Positions 1 through 5,107 of a stretch of DNA of 5,107 nucleotides are shown one piece after another; the stretch's first letter is position 1; each line of letters starts with the position of its first letter. This DNA is from Candidatus Ruminimicrobiellum caprinum (lineage in GTDB: Bacteria > Elusimicrobiota > Endomicrobiia > Endomicrobiales > Endomicrobiaceae): NCBI GenBank assembly GCA_017413305.1, contig JAFPUA010000152.1:1-5107 (forward strand). Reading direction: 5' to 3'. The translations under genes and the position numbers were made by a program. The notes beneath the pieces were generated by a model. It made no database searches. It had not been told where the DNA came from and saw nothing but the letters and a program-made list of their open reading frames with translations.

Positions 1-2
1 GA

Positions 3-1280
3 AACTACGAGCAAAGCAACAGTGCTTTCGAACAGGCAAAACGCATTTATGACCAAAATTATACAAAGAGTATTTCTGCCGGAACATTTTCTTTGTTTGC
101 TAACGATAATGTTATTCCTTATTACGGTCATCCTTATGAAATTTCTTATACTAATGTTATCTGTGCATTAAATTATGTTTTGCAAGGGCAAAACAACGAA
201 GCCGTAGTTGAAGCAAGACAGGTAGATAATCTGTTTAAAAAAATTAATGCCGATAGTTTTGGGAAGGCTTTTTATAACGACGATCCTTTTGTAAAATATT
301 TTATGGGTATTATTTATGAAAATGCAGGTTATTATAACGATGCATTAATATCGTATAAAAGCGCATTGAAAAATTATGATACAGGCATATATGTGCAGAC
401 ACAAGATGCATATCATGAGAAAAAAGAGAAAAAAAATATCGGTTACAGCCTTTCTGCTCCAAAAGATTTAATTTATAGATTATTTGATTTATATGATTAT
501 TTGGGTTTTTCTGCAGAAGCAGCTGAACTTAAAAATAAATTTTCTTTTTTGTTTATCAATAGAGAAAAGCCTGCAGGCAACTGCGGCGAATTGATTGTAA
601 TAAACTATAACGGTTTATCGCCTAAAAAAGTGGATAGTGTTATAGAGATAGCTTTTTCAAAAGCTTGGATTTATTTCAATGCCGAAAGTGTTACATCTAA
701 AGAACAGGACGATGTCGGCAAAGTTCGTTCTGCCGTAGCTGCGGGATTTTCCAGCGACTATATAAAAGTGGCTTTCCCAAAATATGAGAAATACAATAAT
801 AAAATATCATCTTTTTCCATAGAAGAAATTGATGAACAAGAAAAAACTTCTTTACAGAAAGAATACTTTAGTTTCGCTACTGCAGATATGGGCACTTTAA
901 TGACAAGTGCTTTACAGAGAGAGAATTTAGCAATATATTCTAAAACTATTGCAAGAGCCGTCGGAAGATATGTTCTTGCAAAAGTTGTTGTAGACCAAGT
1001 TCGTCAACAGGACAACAACAAATCCGGAGGTTGGGCAAGTGTTTTGACACAGGCCACATTAAATATTGCAAATTCTATGTTGGAGAAAGCCGATAAACGC
1101 TCTTGGCGGACTCTCCCGGAAAAAATAAATATGGCAAGAATTTATATACCTGAAGGAACACACACATTCAACATAAAATATATGGACGCATTTAAAAATG
1201 TTGTTTATACCGAAAAGATGACAACTGAAATTAAAAAAGGTAAAAAAACATTTGTTATAACAAAATCTTACAAAGGTTAA
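3..1280 (+). CDS. COG3014-like TPR protein, 5' end missing
   Basis: The reading frame is open from the left edge, with codons starting at base 3, and ends at TAA 1278-1280. This leaves 425 visible residues, and the true start lies outside the window. The TTG at 93 is not the start, because upstream codons (NYEQSNSAFEQAKRIYDQ...) continue the same helical protein. The stretch FANDNVIPYYGHPYE followed by ALNYVLQGQNNEAVVEARQ resembles the conserved core of the uncharacterised COG3014 family. A TPR-like helical pair (FMGIIYENAGYYNDALISY) lies near 295-360. The second half looks beta-rich, with GELIVINYNGLSPKK near 585-629, and the C-terminus has RTLPEKINMARIYIPEG and then KKGKKTFVITKSY. Family members are usually exported or lipoprotein-like, and in some Proteobacteria they sit near lpoB-type genes, so an envelope role is plausible. 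The signal peptide cannot be checked here. The biochemical function is unknown. Family assignment is from remembered motifs, not a search. Confidence 0.8.
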   Translation, partial: NYEQSNSAFEQAKRIYDQNYTKSISAGTFSLFANDNVIPYYGHPYEISYTNVICALNYVLQGQNNEAVVEARQVDNLFKKINADSFGKAFYNDDPFVKYFMGIIYENAGYYNDALISYKSALKNYDTGIYVQTQDAYHEKKEKKNIGYSLSAPKDLIYRLFDLYDYLGFSAEAAELKNKFSFLFINREKPAGNCGELIVINYNGLSPKKVDSVIEIAFSKAWIYFNAESVTSKEQDDVGKVRSAVAAGFSSDYIKVAFPKYEKYNNKISSFSIEEIDEQEKTSLQKEYFSFATADMGTLMTSALQRENLAIYSKTIARAVGRYVLAKVVVDQVRQQDNNKSGGWASVLTQATLNIANSMLEKADKRSWRTLPEKINMARIYIPEGTHTFNIKYMDAFKNVVYTEKMTTEIKKGKKTFVITKSYKG

Positions 1281-1283
1281 ATT

Positions 1284-1859
1284 ATGAAAATTAATTATGA
1301 TGATGTTTTAGTTCGTATGGGAGCGAATAAATATTTAACAAAAATTGACGATAAGATGAAAGGTCTTATTTTGGAAACAATTTCTCTTGCCGAAAAAATT
1401 TTGCAACCGAAATATGCCGTATCTTTTGCAAAGAAAAATATAGTCGGCGATGTAATATATCTTGATGATTTCGCAATACTCAGTAAAGATATTTTTAAAC
1501 TTTTGGATGGATATGATACCGTATGCGGACTTGTTGCTACAGTGGGTTTGCCGATAGATACCAAAATTGCAGATTTGTTAGAGAAAAAAGATATTTTACA
1601 GGCATTTGTTTTAGACTCTATAGGTTCTGTTGCAGTAGAAGATGTGGTGGAAAGTATCTGTAACGATGTAAAACAGAAATACGGAGAAACAACTTTCAGG
1701 TTTTCGCCGGGATACGGAGATTGGGGTCTGAAAAATCAGCCTGCATTTTTGCATTGGCTCGGAGCAGAAAAAACTGGAGTTATTCTTTCTTCATCTTATC
1801 AGATGATTCCAAGAAAGTCTGTTTCCGCTTTGCTGGGAGTAAGGAATTCTCTTAAATAG
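1284..1859 (+). CDS. Stand-alone MetH activation-domain protein (B12-dependent methionine synthase reactivation)
   Basis: This 191-residue soluble protein has no signal peptide or membrane segment. It matches the vitamin B12-dependent methionine synthase activation domain (Met_synt_B12 type). The diagnostic segment is C-terminal: RFSPGYGDW at residues 139-147 and MIPRKSVSALLGV at 174-186. In the classical enzyme this domain binds S-adenosylmethionine and drives reductive methylation of oxidised cob(II)alamin. In some bacteria, such as Thermotoga, the domain is a separate protein acting on a shortened MetH. The single-domain length fits that split arrangement, although metH itself is not in the window. 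The ATG start is supported by AAAGG at 1272-1276, which lies inside the last codons of the upstream gene, 7 bases before the start. The 3-base gap to the preceding stop implies co-transcription and probably translational coupling. The link to the COG3014 neighbour may be positional only. Confidence 0.85.
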   Translation: MKINYDDVLVRMGANKYLTKIDDKMKGLILETISLAEKILQPKYAVSFAKKNIVGDVIYLDDFAILSKDIFKLLDGYDTVCGLVATVGLPIDTKIADLLEKKDILQAFVLDSIGSVAVEDVVESICNDVKQKYGETTFRFSPGYGDWGLKNQPAFLHWLGAEKTGVILSSSYQMIPRKSVSALLGVRNSLK

Positions 1860-1861
1860 AA

Positions 1862-1890
1862 TTTATTTTTTTTGATAAAAGTAGTATAAT
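1862..1890 (+). promoter_or_regulatory. Candidate sigma70-type promoter for the ankyrin gene
   Basis: A perfect TATAAT lies at 1885-1890, with a poor -35 candidate TTTATT (1862-1867) 17 bases upstream. A better-looking TTGATA at 1872-1877 is only 7 bases from the -10 and cannot pair with it. There is no TGn extended -10. Transcription would start near 1897. The surrounding AT-richness makes chance matches likely, so the call rests on position: a 59-base gap just upstream of a strong ribosome site and no terminator hairpin after the preceding gene. Read-through from that gene is also possible. Confidence 0.45.
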
Positions 1891-1907
1891 AACTAAAAAT
1901 ATTTTAT

Positions 1908-1913
1908 AAGGAG
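1908..1913 (+). promoter_or_regulatory. Strong Shine-Dalgarno for the ankyrin gene
   Basis: AAGGAG sits 5 bases before the ATG at 1919. It is the strongest ribosome site in the window, contrasts with its absence before uvrB, and suggests this small exported protein is well translated. Confidence 0.8.
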
Positions 1914-1918
1914 AAGTT

Positions 1919-2380
1919 ATGAAAAAAGTAGTATTTGCAGCAGTAGTGTTGTTAACGATGGTGATGGTTTCAAATGTTTATGCAGTATCTTTGGTTGATA
2001 TTTGCCAAACGGCAACAACCGTAGCATCCGTAAAAAAAGCTATCTCAGGCGGAGCTGATGTTAATGAAACAAACTCTAACGGTTTGTCTGCTCTTATGGC
2101 AGCATGTTCCAACACATCAAGTGCTTCCGTAGGAATAGTCAGTACGCTTTTAAGTTCCGGAGCAAACACAAGTTTGAAAGACTCTTTAGGAAAGACGGCG
2201 TGGGATTATGCAAAGAATAACACAAAATACGGACAGCAGATAACAGCTCTTTTAGATAAGGCAAAAACAACTGTTTCTTCCGTAAAAAGTTCATTGTCTG
2301 CTAGCGGTTCTTCCGTTTCCAGCAGTTCTGAAGATTTAGGAACAAGCACAAAGTCAACCCTTAAAAATTTGTTTAAATAA
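1919..2380 (+). CDS. Small exported ankyrin-repeat protein with Ser-rich tail
   Basis: The 153-residue product begins with a typical Sec signal peptide: MKK, a hydrophobic core (VVFAAVVLLTMVMV), and a likely signal peptidase I site after SNVYA (residue 22). There is no lipobox. The mature part starts with a helix and a turn GGADVNETNSNGLSALMAAC (residues 45-64), an ankyrin signature. A second repeat runs from IVSTLLSSGANTSLKDSLGK to TAWDYAKNN. About two repeats are present, so it would be a capped mini-ankyrin domain acting by protein binding in the periplasm or outside the cell. From about residue 110 the sequence is low-complexity and rich in Ser, Lys and Thr, ending KNLFK. The start is set by the strong AAGGAG and the signal peptide. 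It is probably monocistronic, between a candidate promoter and the terminator at 2396-2429. The binding partner is unknown. Confidence 0.85.
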   Translation: MKKVVFAAVVLLTMVMVSNVYAVSLVDICQTATTVASVKKAISGGADVNETNSNGLSALMAACSNTSSASVGIVSTLLSSGANTSLKDSLGKTAWDYAKNNTKYGQQITALLDKAKTTVSSVKSSLSASGSSVSSSSEDLGTSTKSTLKNLFK

Positions 2381-2395
2381 AAGAGTTAGGCACTT

Positions 2396-2429
2396 AAAAA
2401 CAGGCGAGGAAAATCCCGCCTGTTTTTTT
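2396..2429 (+). terminator. Rho-independent terminator after the ankyrin gene
   Basis: CAGGCG (2401-2406) pairs perfectly with CGCCTG (2417-2422), with one or two further possible pairs inside the loop. Seven Ts follow (2423-2429). Five As at 2396-2400 can extend the stem with the T run and give a weak T run on the other strand. It ends the transcript of the ankyrin gene 15 bases past its stop and insulates uvrB. Confidence 0.9.
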
Positions 2430-2430
2430 A

Positions 2431-2459
2431 TTTATATTTCTTTCTGAATTTGCTAAAAT
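2431..2459 (+). promoter_or_regulatory. Candidate extended -10 promoter for uvrB
   Basis: TAAAAT at 2454-2459 is preceded by TGC, giving the extended -10 form TGnTAAAAT. TTTATA at 2431-2436 is a 4-of-6 match to the -35 consensus at a 17-base spacing. The promoter starts directly after the T run of the upstream terminator. The predicted transcription start, 6-8 bases past the -10, falls at 2465-2467, on or next to the uvrB ATG. No LexA-type operator was recognised here. Confidence 0.55.
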
Positions 2460-2465
2460 AAAATT

Positions 2466-4382
2466 ATGAATAAGTTTAAATTAGTTTCCAACTTCAAACC
2501 GGCAGGCGAACAGCCGCAGGCAATAGATGCTCTGTATAAAAATATTATCGACGGGAAAAACTTTCAGGTTCTTCTCGGTGTTACCGGTTCAGGCAAAACT
2601 TTTGTAATGGCAAACTTGATAGAAAAGTTACAAAAACCGGCACTGATTATTTCCCCGAACAAAATTTTAGCTGCACAATTATATTCGGAATTTAAAGCTT
2701 TTTTCCCTAATAACGCGGTAGAATATTTTATTTCATACTACGACTATTACCAGCCGGAAGCTTATATCCCTGCAACGGATACATACATAGAGAAAGATTC
2801 TTCCATTAACGACCATATAGACAGATTAAGATTGAAAGCTACAACATCAATATTGGAAAGAAATGATGTTATAGTAGTAGCATCTGTATCAAGTATTTAC
2901 AATCTGGGTGCTCCGGAAGATTACCAAAATATGTGTGTTAAAATTTCCGTCGGACAAAAAATTAAAATAGATATTTTATTAAAACAGCTTATTGCCGTAC
3001 ATTATGAAAGAAACGAAATAGAGTTTTTAAGAGGAAAGTTTAGGGTAAAAGGCGATACTGTGGAAATATTTCCTGCATATTTGGAAACAGCAATAAAGGT
3101 GGAATTTTTTGGCGATGAAATAGACAGTATAAAAGAATTTGACCCGCTTACGGGAAATATTTTGAATAAGAAAGAAGTTTGTTATATTTATCCTGCCAAA
3201 CATTTTGTTACAAGCGGTGACAAAATGAGATTGGCTCTCGCGAATATAGAAGCAGAGTTAAATGAGAGAGTTGTCTCGCTGAAATCCGAAGGTAAAATGC
3301 TGGAAGCTCAACGCCTTTTGCAGAGAACAAAGTACGATATGGAGATGTTGAGAGAAACAGGCGTATGTCACGGCGTAGAAAATTATTCTCGTCATTTATC
3401 TTTACGCCCCGCAGGTTCCAGACCGCAGACATTAATAGATTATTTTCTTGCAAGTGAAAAAACTTCGGATTTTCTCTTAATTGCAGACGAATCGCATATA
3501 ACTCTTCCGCAAATTAGAGGGATGTATGAGGGTGACAGAAGCAGAAAGCAGACTCTTATCAATTTCGGTTTTCGTTTACCGTCGGCGCTTGATAACAGAC
3601 CTTTAAAATTTGACGAGTTTGAAAAGATAATTAAAAAAAGTGTTATGGTTTCAGCTACTCCCGGACCGTATGAATTAAAAAAATCAAAAAATAATATTGT
3701 TGAGCTTGTTATTCGCCCGACAGGGCTTGTTGATCCTGAAATTATTATCCGTCCGATAGACGGACAAATACAAGATATGATAAAAGAGATAAAAAAGGTT
3801 ATCGCTAAAAAACAGAGAGTTCTTGTTACAACTTTAACAAAAAGAATGTCGGAAGATTTAACGGCATATTTGAAAGAACAAGGTTTTCTTGTAGAATATA
3901 TGCACTCCGAAATTGATGCATTAAAAAGAATAGAAATAATAAGAGATTTGAGATTGGGTAAGTTTGATATCCTTGTAGGTATAAACCTGTTAAGGGAAGG
4001 TCTTGATTTGCCGGAAGTTTCTCTGGTGGTAATTCTTGATGCCGACAAAGAAGGTTTTTTGAGGTCGGAGCAAACATTGATACAAACTTGCGGACGAGCA
4101 GCAAGAAATGTCGACGGGAAAGTTATTTTCTATGCAGATAAAATTACAGGTTCCATGGAACGCGCTTTGGCAGAAATGCAAAGAAGAAGAAATAAACAAT
4201 TGGAATATAACAAAATACATAAAATAAAACCAAGAACTATTATTAAGGCTATTGCCGATTTGGAAGAGTTTCAGGCAAAAGTTAAAGATGAAAAATTGAC
4301 TATTCTTTCGGAAGACATTAATACAACTTTTATAACAAAAAAGAATATTAATGAAACTTTAAAATCGCTTGAACAGCAATGA
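2466..4382 (+). CDS. uvrB: UvrB, excinuclease ABC subunit B, lacking its in-frame UVR domain
   Basis: UvrB is the damage-verifying helicase-like subunit of nucleotide excision repair. It is loaded by UvrA and then recruits UvrC for dual incision. Visible motifs are FKPAGEQPQAI at the N-terminus, Walker A GVTGSGKT (38-45), the beta-hairpin YYDYYQPEAYIP (91-102), DESH (341-344), the SATPGPYEL motif (396-404), GINLLREGLDLPEVSL (505-520), and the arginine-finger region QTCGRAARN (540-548). The ATG at 2466 is the only reasonable start, since an in-frame TAA lies at 2454-2456 and the next Met falls after Walker A. There is no Shine-Dalgarno. At 638 residues it is about 30 short of usual UvrB (E. 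coli 673). The frame ends in ...LKSLEQQ at TGA 4380-4382, just where the C-terminal UVR helices should begin, and these continue in the -1 frame. The ATPase and damage-binding core looks intact; UvrC contact is what would be impaired. A small divergence occurs at SRHLSLRPAGSRPQTL (308-323), where SGRxPGEPPxTL is usual. Confidence 0.96.
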   Translation: MNKFKLVSNFKPAGEQPQAIDALYKNIIDGKNFQVLLGVTGSGKTFVMANLIEKLQKPALIISPNKILAAQLYSEFKAFFPNNAVEYFISYYDYYQPEAYIPATDTYIEKDSSINDHIDRLRLKATTSILERNDVIVVASVSSIYNLGAPEDYQNMCVKISVGQKIKIDILLKQLIAVHYERNEIEFLRGKFRVKGDTVEIFPAYLETAIKVEFFGDEIDSIKEFDPLTGNILNKKEVCYIYPAKHFVTSGDKMRLALANIEAELNERVVSLKSEGKMLEAQRLLQRTKYDMEMLRETGVCHGVENYSRHLSLRPAGSRPQTLIDYFLASEKTSDFLLIADESHITLPQIRGMYEGDRSRKQTLINFGFRLPSALDNRPLKFDEFEKIIKKSVMVSATPGPYELKKSKNNIVELVIRPTGLVDPEIIIRPIDGQIQDMIKEIKKVIAKKQRVLVTTLTKRMSEDLTAYLKEQGFLVEYMHSEIDALKRIEIIRDLRLGKFDILVGINLLREGLDLPEVSLVVILDADKEGFLRSEQTLIQTCGRAARNVDGKVIFYADKITGSMERALAEMQRRRNKQLEYNKIHKIKPRTIIKAIADLEEFQAKVKDEKLTILSEDINTTFITKKNINETLKSLEQQ

Positions 4383-4480
4383 AGGAAGCTGCTGACATTT
4401 TGGACTTTGAAACTGCAGCACTTTTCAGAGACAGAATTAAAGAAATTAAAGAAACCACCGCCATATTTAGAAAAAAATAA
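4379..4480 (+). CDS. Detached UVR domain of UvrB (33 codons, -1 frame)
   Basis: This short frame runs from ATG at 4379-4381 to TAA at 4478-4480. It contains ILDFETAALFRDRIKEIKE, a textbook UVR motif (LxFExAAxxRDxI), the helical hairpin with which UvrB docks onto UvrC. Joined to the preceding LEQQ it gives the usual ...LEQQMKEAADIL... and a total length of about 671, normal for UvrB. Its ATG overlaps the uvrB TGA as ATGA, the classic layout for translational coupling by terminating ribosomes, but there is no good Shine-Dalgarno just upstream. A direct -1 join can occur only between 4373 and 4380, because the -1 frame has stops at 4349-4351, 4352-4354 and 4370-4372. It is therefore either the severed tail of a frameshifted gene or a separately translated peptide. 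The sequence cannot decide which. Domain identity is near certain, but expression is not. Confidence 0.7.
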   Translation: MKEAADILDFETAALFRDRIKEIKETTAIFRKK

Positions 4481-4496
4481 ACTATTAAAAAATTTC

Positions 4497-4525
4497 TTTT
4501 CAAAATTTTCTATTTTATATATAAT
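4497..4525 (+). promoter_or_regulatory. Candidate sigma70-type promoter for comM-like gene
   Basis: TTTTCA (4497-4502, 4 of 6 matches to the -35 consensus) and a perfect TATAAT (4520-4525) are separated by 17 bases, in the 76-base gap after the UVR frame. Transcription would start near 4532, leaving a leader of about 25 bases. The region is extremely AT-rich, so the match is suggestive only. Confidence 0.5.
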
Positions 4526-4542
4526 AAGTATAAGTAAACAAT

Positions 4543-4548
4543 AAAGGA
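4543..4548 (+). promoter_or_regulatory. Shine-Dalgarno for comM-like gene
   Basis: AAAGGA lies 8 bases before the ATG at 4557 and fixes that start, which also matches the conserved N-terminus of the family. Confidence 0.7.
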
Positions 4549-4556
4549 TTTAATAT

Positions 4557-5107
4557 ATGATTTCGTTTATCCGTTCTGCGGCGGTACAGGGAATAGATGC
4601 TTGTTTGATTGATGTAGAAATAGATATATCTTCCGGGATGCCGAATTTTTCAATAGTAGGTTTACCGGATACTTCGGTTAAAGAAGCAAAAGACAGAGTT
4701 TTTTCCGCAATAAGAAACTCCGGTTTTGATTTCCCGACTAAAAAAATTACTGCCAATCTTGCTCCTGCAGATATAAAAAAAGAAGGAAGTACTTTTGACC
4801 TGCCTATAGCTTTGGGAATACTTGCATGCAGCAAATCTCTTGAAAAAAATAGTCTTACGGACATTTGTGCTGTAGGAGAACTTTCTTTAGACGGAAAATT
4901 AAGACCTGTTAAAGGAATTCTTCCCATAGCATTAAGTCTGCATAAGTTTGGCATAACAAAAATTATAGTTCCCGAAAAAAATAAAAATGAAGCTGCTGTT
5001 GCAGGAAATATAGAAGTTTATCCTTTTAAAAATTTAGAAGAAGTAACAAAATTTTTGAAAAAAGAAATTAAAGTTGAACCTTATAAGAAACAAGATGCCG
5101 ACATTGA
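4557..5107 (+). CDS. comM: ComM/YifB-family Mg-chelatase-like AAA+ protein, 3' end missing
   Basis: The first 183 residues of a protein normally about 500 long are present, and the frame is still open at the right edge. The start MISFIRSAAVQGIDACLIDV and the motifs GMPNFSIVGLPDTSVKEAKD (27-46), ITANLAPADIKKEG (64-77), FDLPIALGILA (80-90) and AVGELSLDGKLRPVKG (105-120) are the N-terminal Lon-protease/S5-like domain of the YifB/ComM family. The AAA+ ATPase with Walker A and the C-terminal Mg-chelatase-like domain would follow outside the window. In naturally transformable bacteria ComM is a hexameric helicase that promotes branch migration during integration of incoming DNA. Homologues are also widespread in bacteria not known to be competent, so competence should not be inferred from this gene alone. 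It has its own promoter and ribosome site, so it is probably transcribed separately from uvrB. Confidence 0.93.
   Translation, partial: MISFIRSAAVQGIDACLIDVEIDISSGMPNFSIVGLPDTSVKEAKDRVFSAIRNSGFDFPTKKITANLAPADIKKEGSTFDLPIALGILACSKSLEKNSLTDICAVGELSLDGKLRPVKGILPIALSLHKFGITKIIVPEKNKNEAAVAGNIEVYPFKNLEEVTKFLKKEIKVEPYKKQDADI

Noticed and set aside
1295..1564. Minus-strand open frame opposite the MetH activation-domain gene
   Set aside because: It is a shadow of a conserved coding region with no motif or ribosome site.
3440..4048. Long minus-strand open frame (about 200 codons) opposite uvrB, and shorter ones near 3208-3453 and 3826-4220
   Set aside because: They lie entirely opposite the conserved uvrB coding sequence, have no recognisable domains, and their composition reflects reverse-complemented AT-rich codons.
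4337..4343. A AAA AAG in the uvrB frame, identical to the dnaX-type -1 slippery heptamer, about 40 bases before the frame break
   Set aside because: A -1 shift here reads only two codons (GAA TAT) before TAA at 4349-4351, so it cannot reach the UVR frame. The UVR frame has further stops at 4352-4354 and 4370-4372. A-rich heptamers are expected by chance in this composition.
4380..4382. TGA read as a sense codon (recoding or code variant)
   Set aside because: Read-through in the same frame gives sequence with no UVR motif; the real UVR domain is in the -1 frame. No other gene here has an internal TGA, and Trp is encoded by TGG.
4481..4515. Possible terminator in the AT-rich stretch between the UVR frame and the comM-like gene
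   Set aside because: Only A/T runs are present, with no GC-bearing hairpin, so any folding would be weak and expected by composition.
4550..4954. Minus-strand open frame of 134 codons
   Set aside because: It is antisense to the conserved N-terminal domain of the comM-like gene, which has the family motifs, a promoter and a ribosome site on the + strand.

Overview
The window is an AT-rich, tightly packed bacterial segment with every gene on the + strand. The five genes are ordinary chromosomal ones with Shine-Dalgarno and sigma70-type signals. No transposon, phage, CRISPR or RNA gene was seen. The organism cannot be fixed from this much sequence. AT-richness plus a COG3014 protein and a stand-alone B12-methionine-synthase activation protein would suit an anaerobic lineage such as Elusimicrobiota (Endomicrobium-like), but that is a low-confidence guess.

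Layout. (1) Positions 3-1280 hold the 3' part of a COG3014-type TPR-containing protein whose start lies outside the window. (2) Three bases later, at 1284-1859, is a stand-alone MetH activation-domain protein, almost certainly co-transcribed with the first gene. (3) After a short AT-rich promoter region, 1919-2380 encodes a small exported ankyrin-repeat protein with a Ser-rich tail, followed by a clear intrinsic terminator at 2396-2429. (4) uvrB (2466-4382) follows with no Shine-Dalgarno and a -10 box placed so that its mRNA may be leaderless. (5) The last 76 bases before 4557 carry a promoter and ribosome site for a comM/yifB-like gene that runs off the right edge.

The main anomaly is at the 3' end of uvrB. 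The frame closes at a TGA (4380-4382) exactly where the C-terminal UVR domain, the part that contacts UvrC, should begin. That UVR domain is intact in the -1 frame (4379-4480), starting with an ATG that overlaps the stop as ATGA. One extra A would restore a normal-length UvrB. The options are a one-base deletion, a sequence error, or a real split in which the UVR domain is made as a separate 33-residue peptide by translational coupling. No slippery sequence supports programmed frameshifting.

The genes do not form one pathway. They cover an envelope-type protein, cobalamin-dependent methionine synthase repair, an exported ankyrin protein, nucleotide excision repair, and a DNA-uptake/AAA+ protein. 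No clearly novel multi-gene system is visible.
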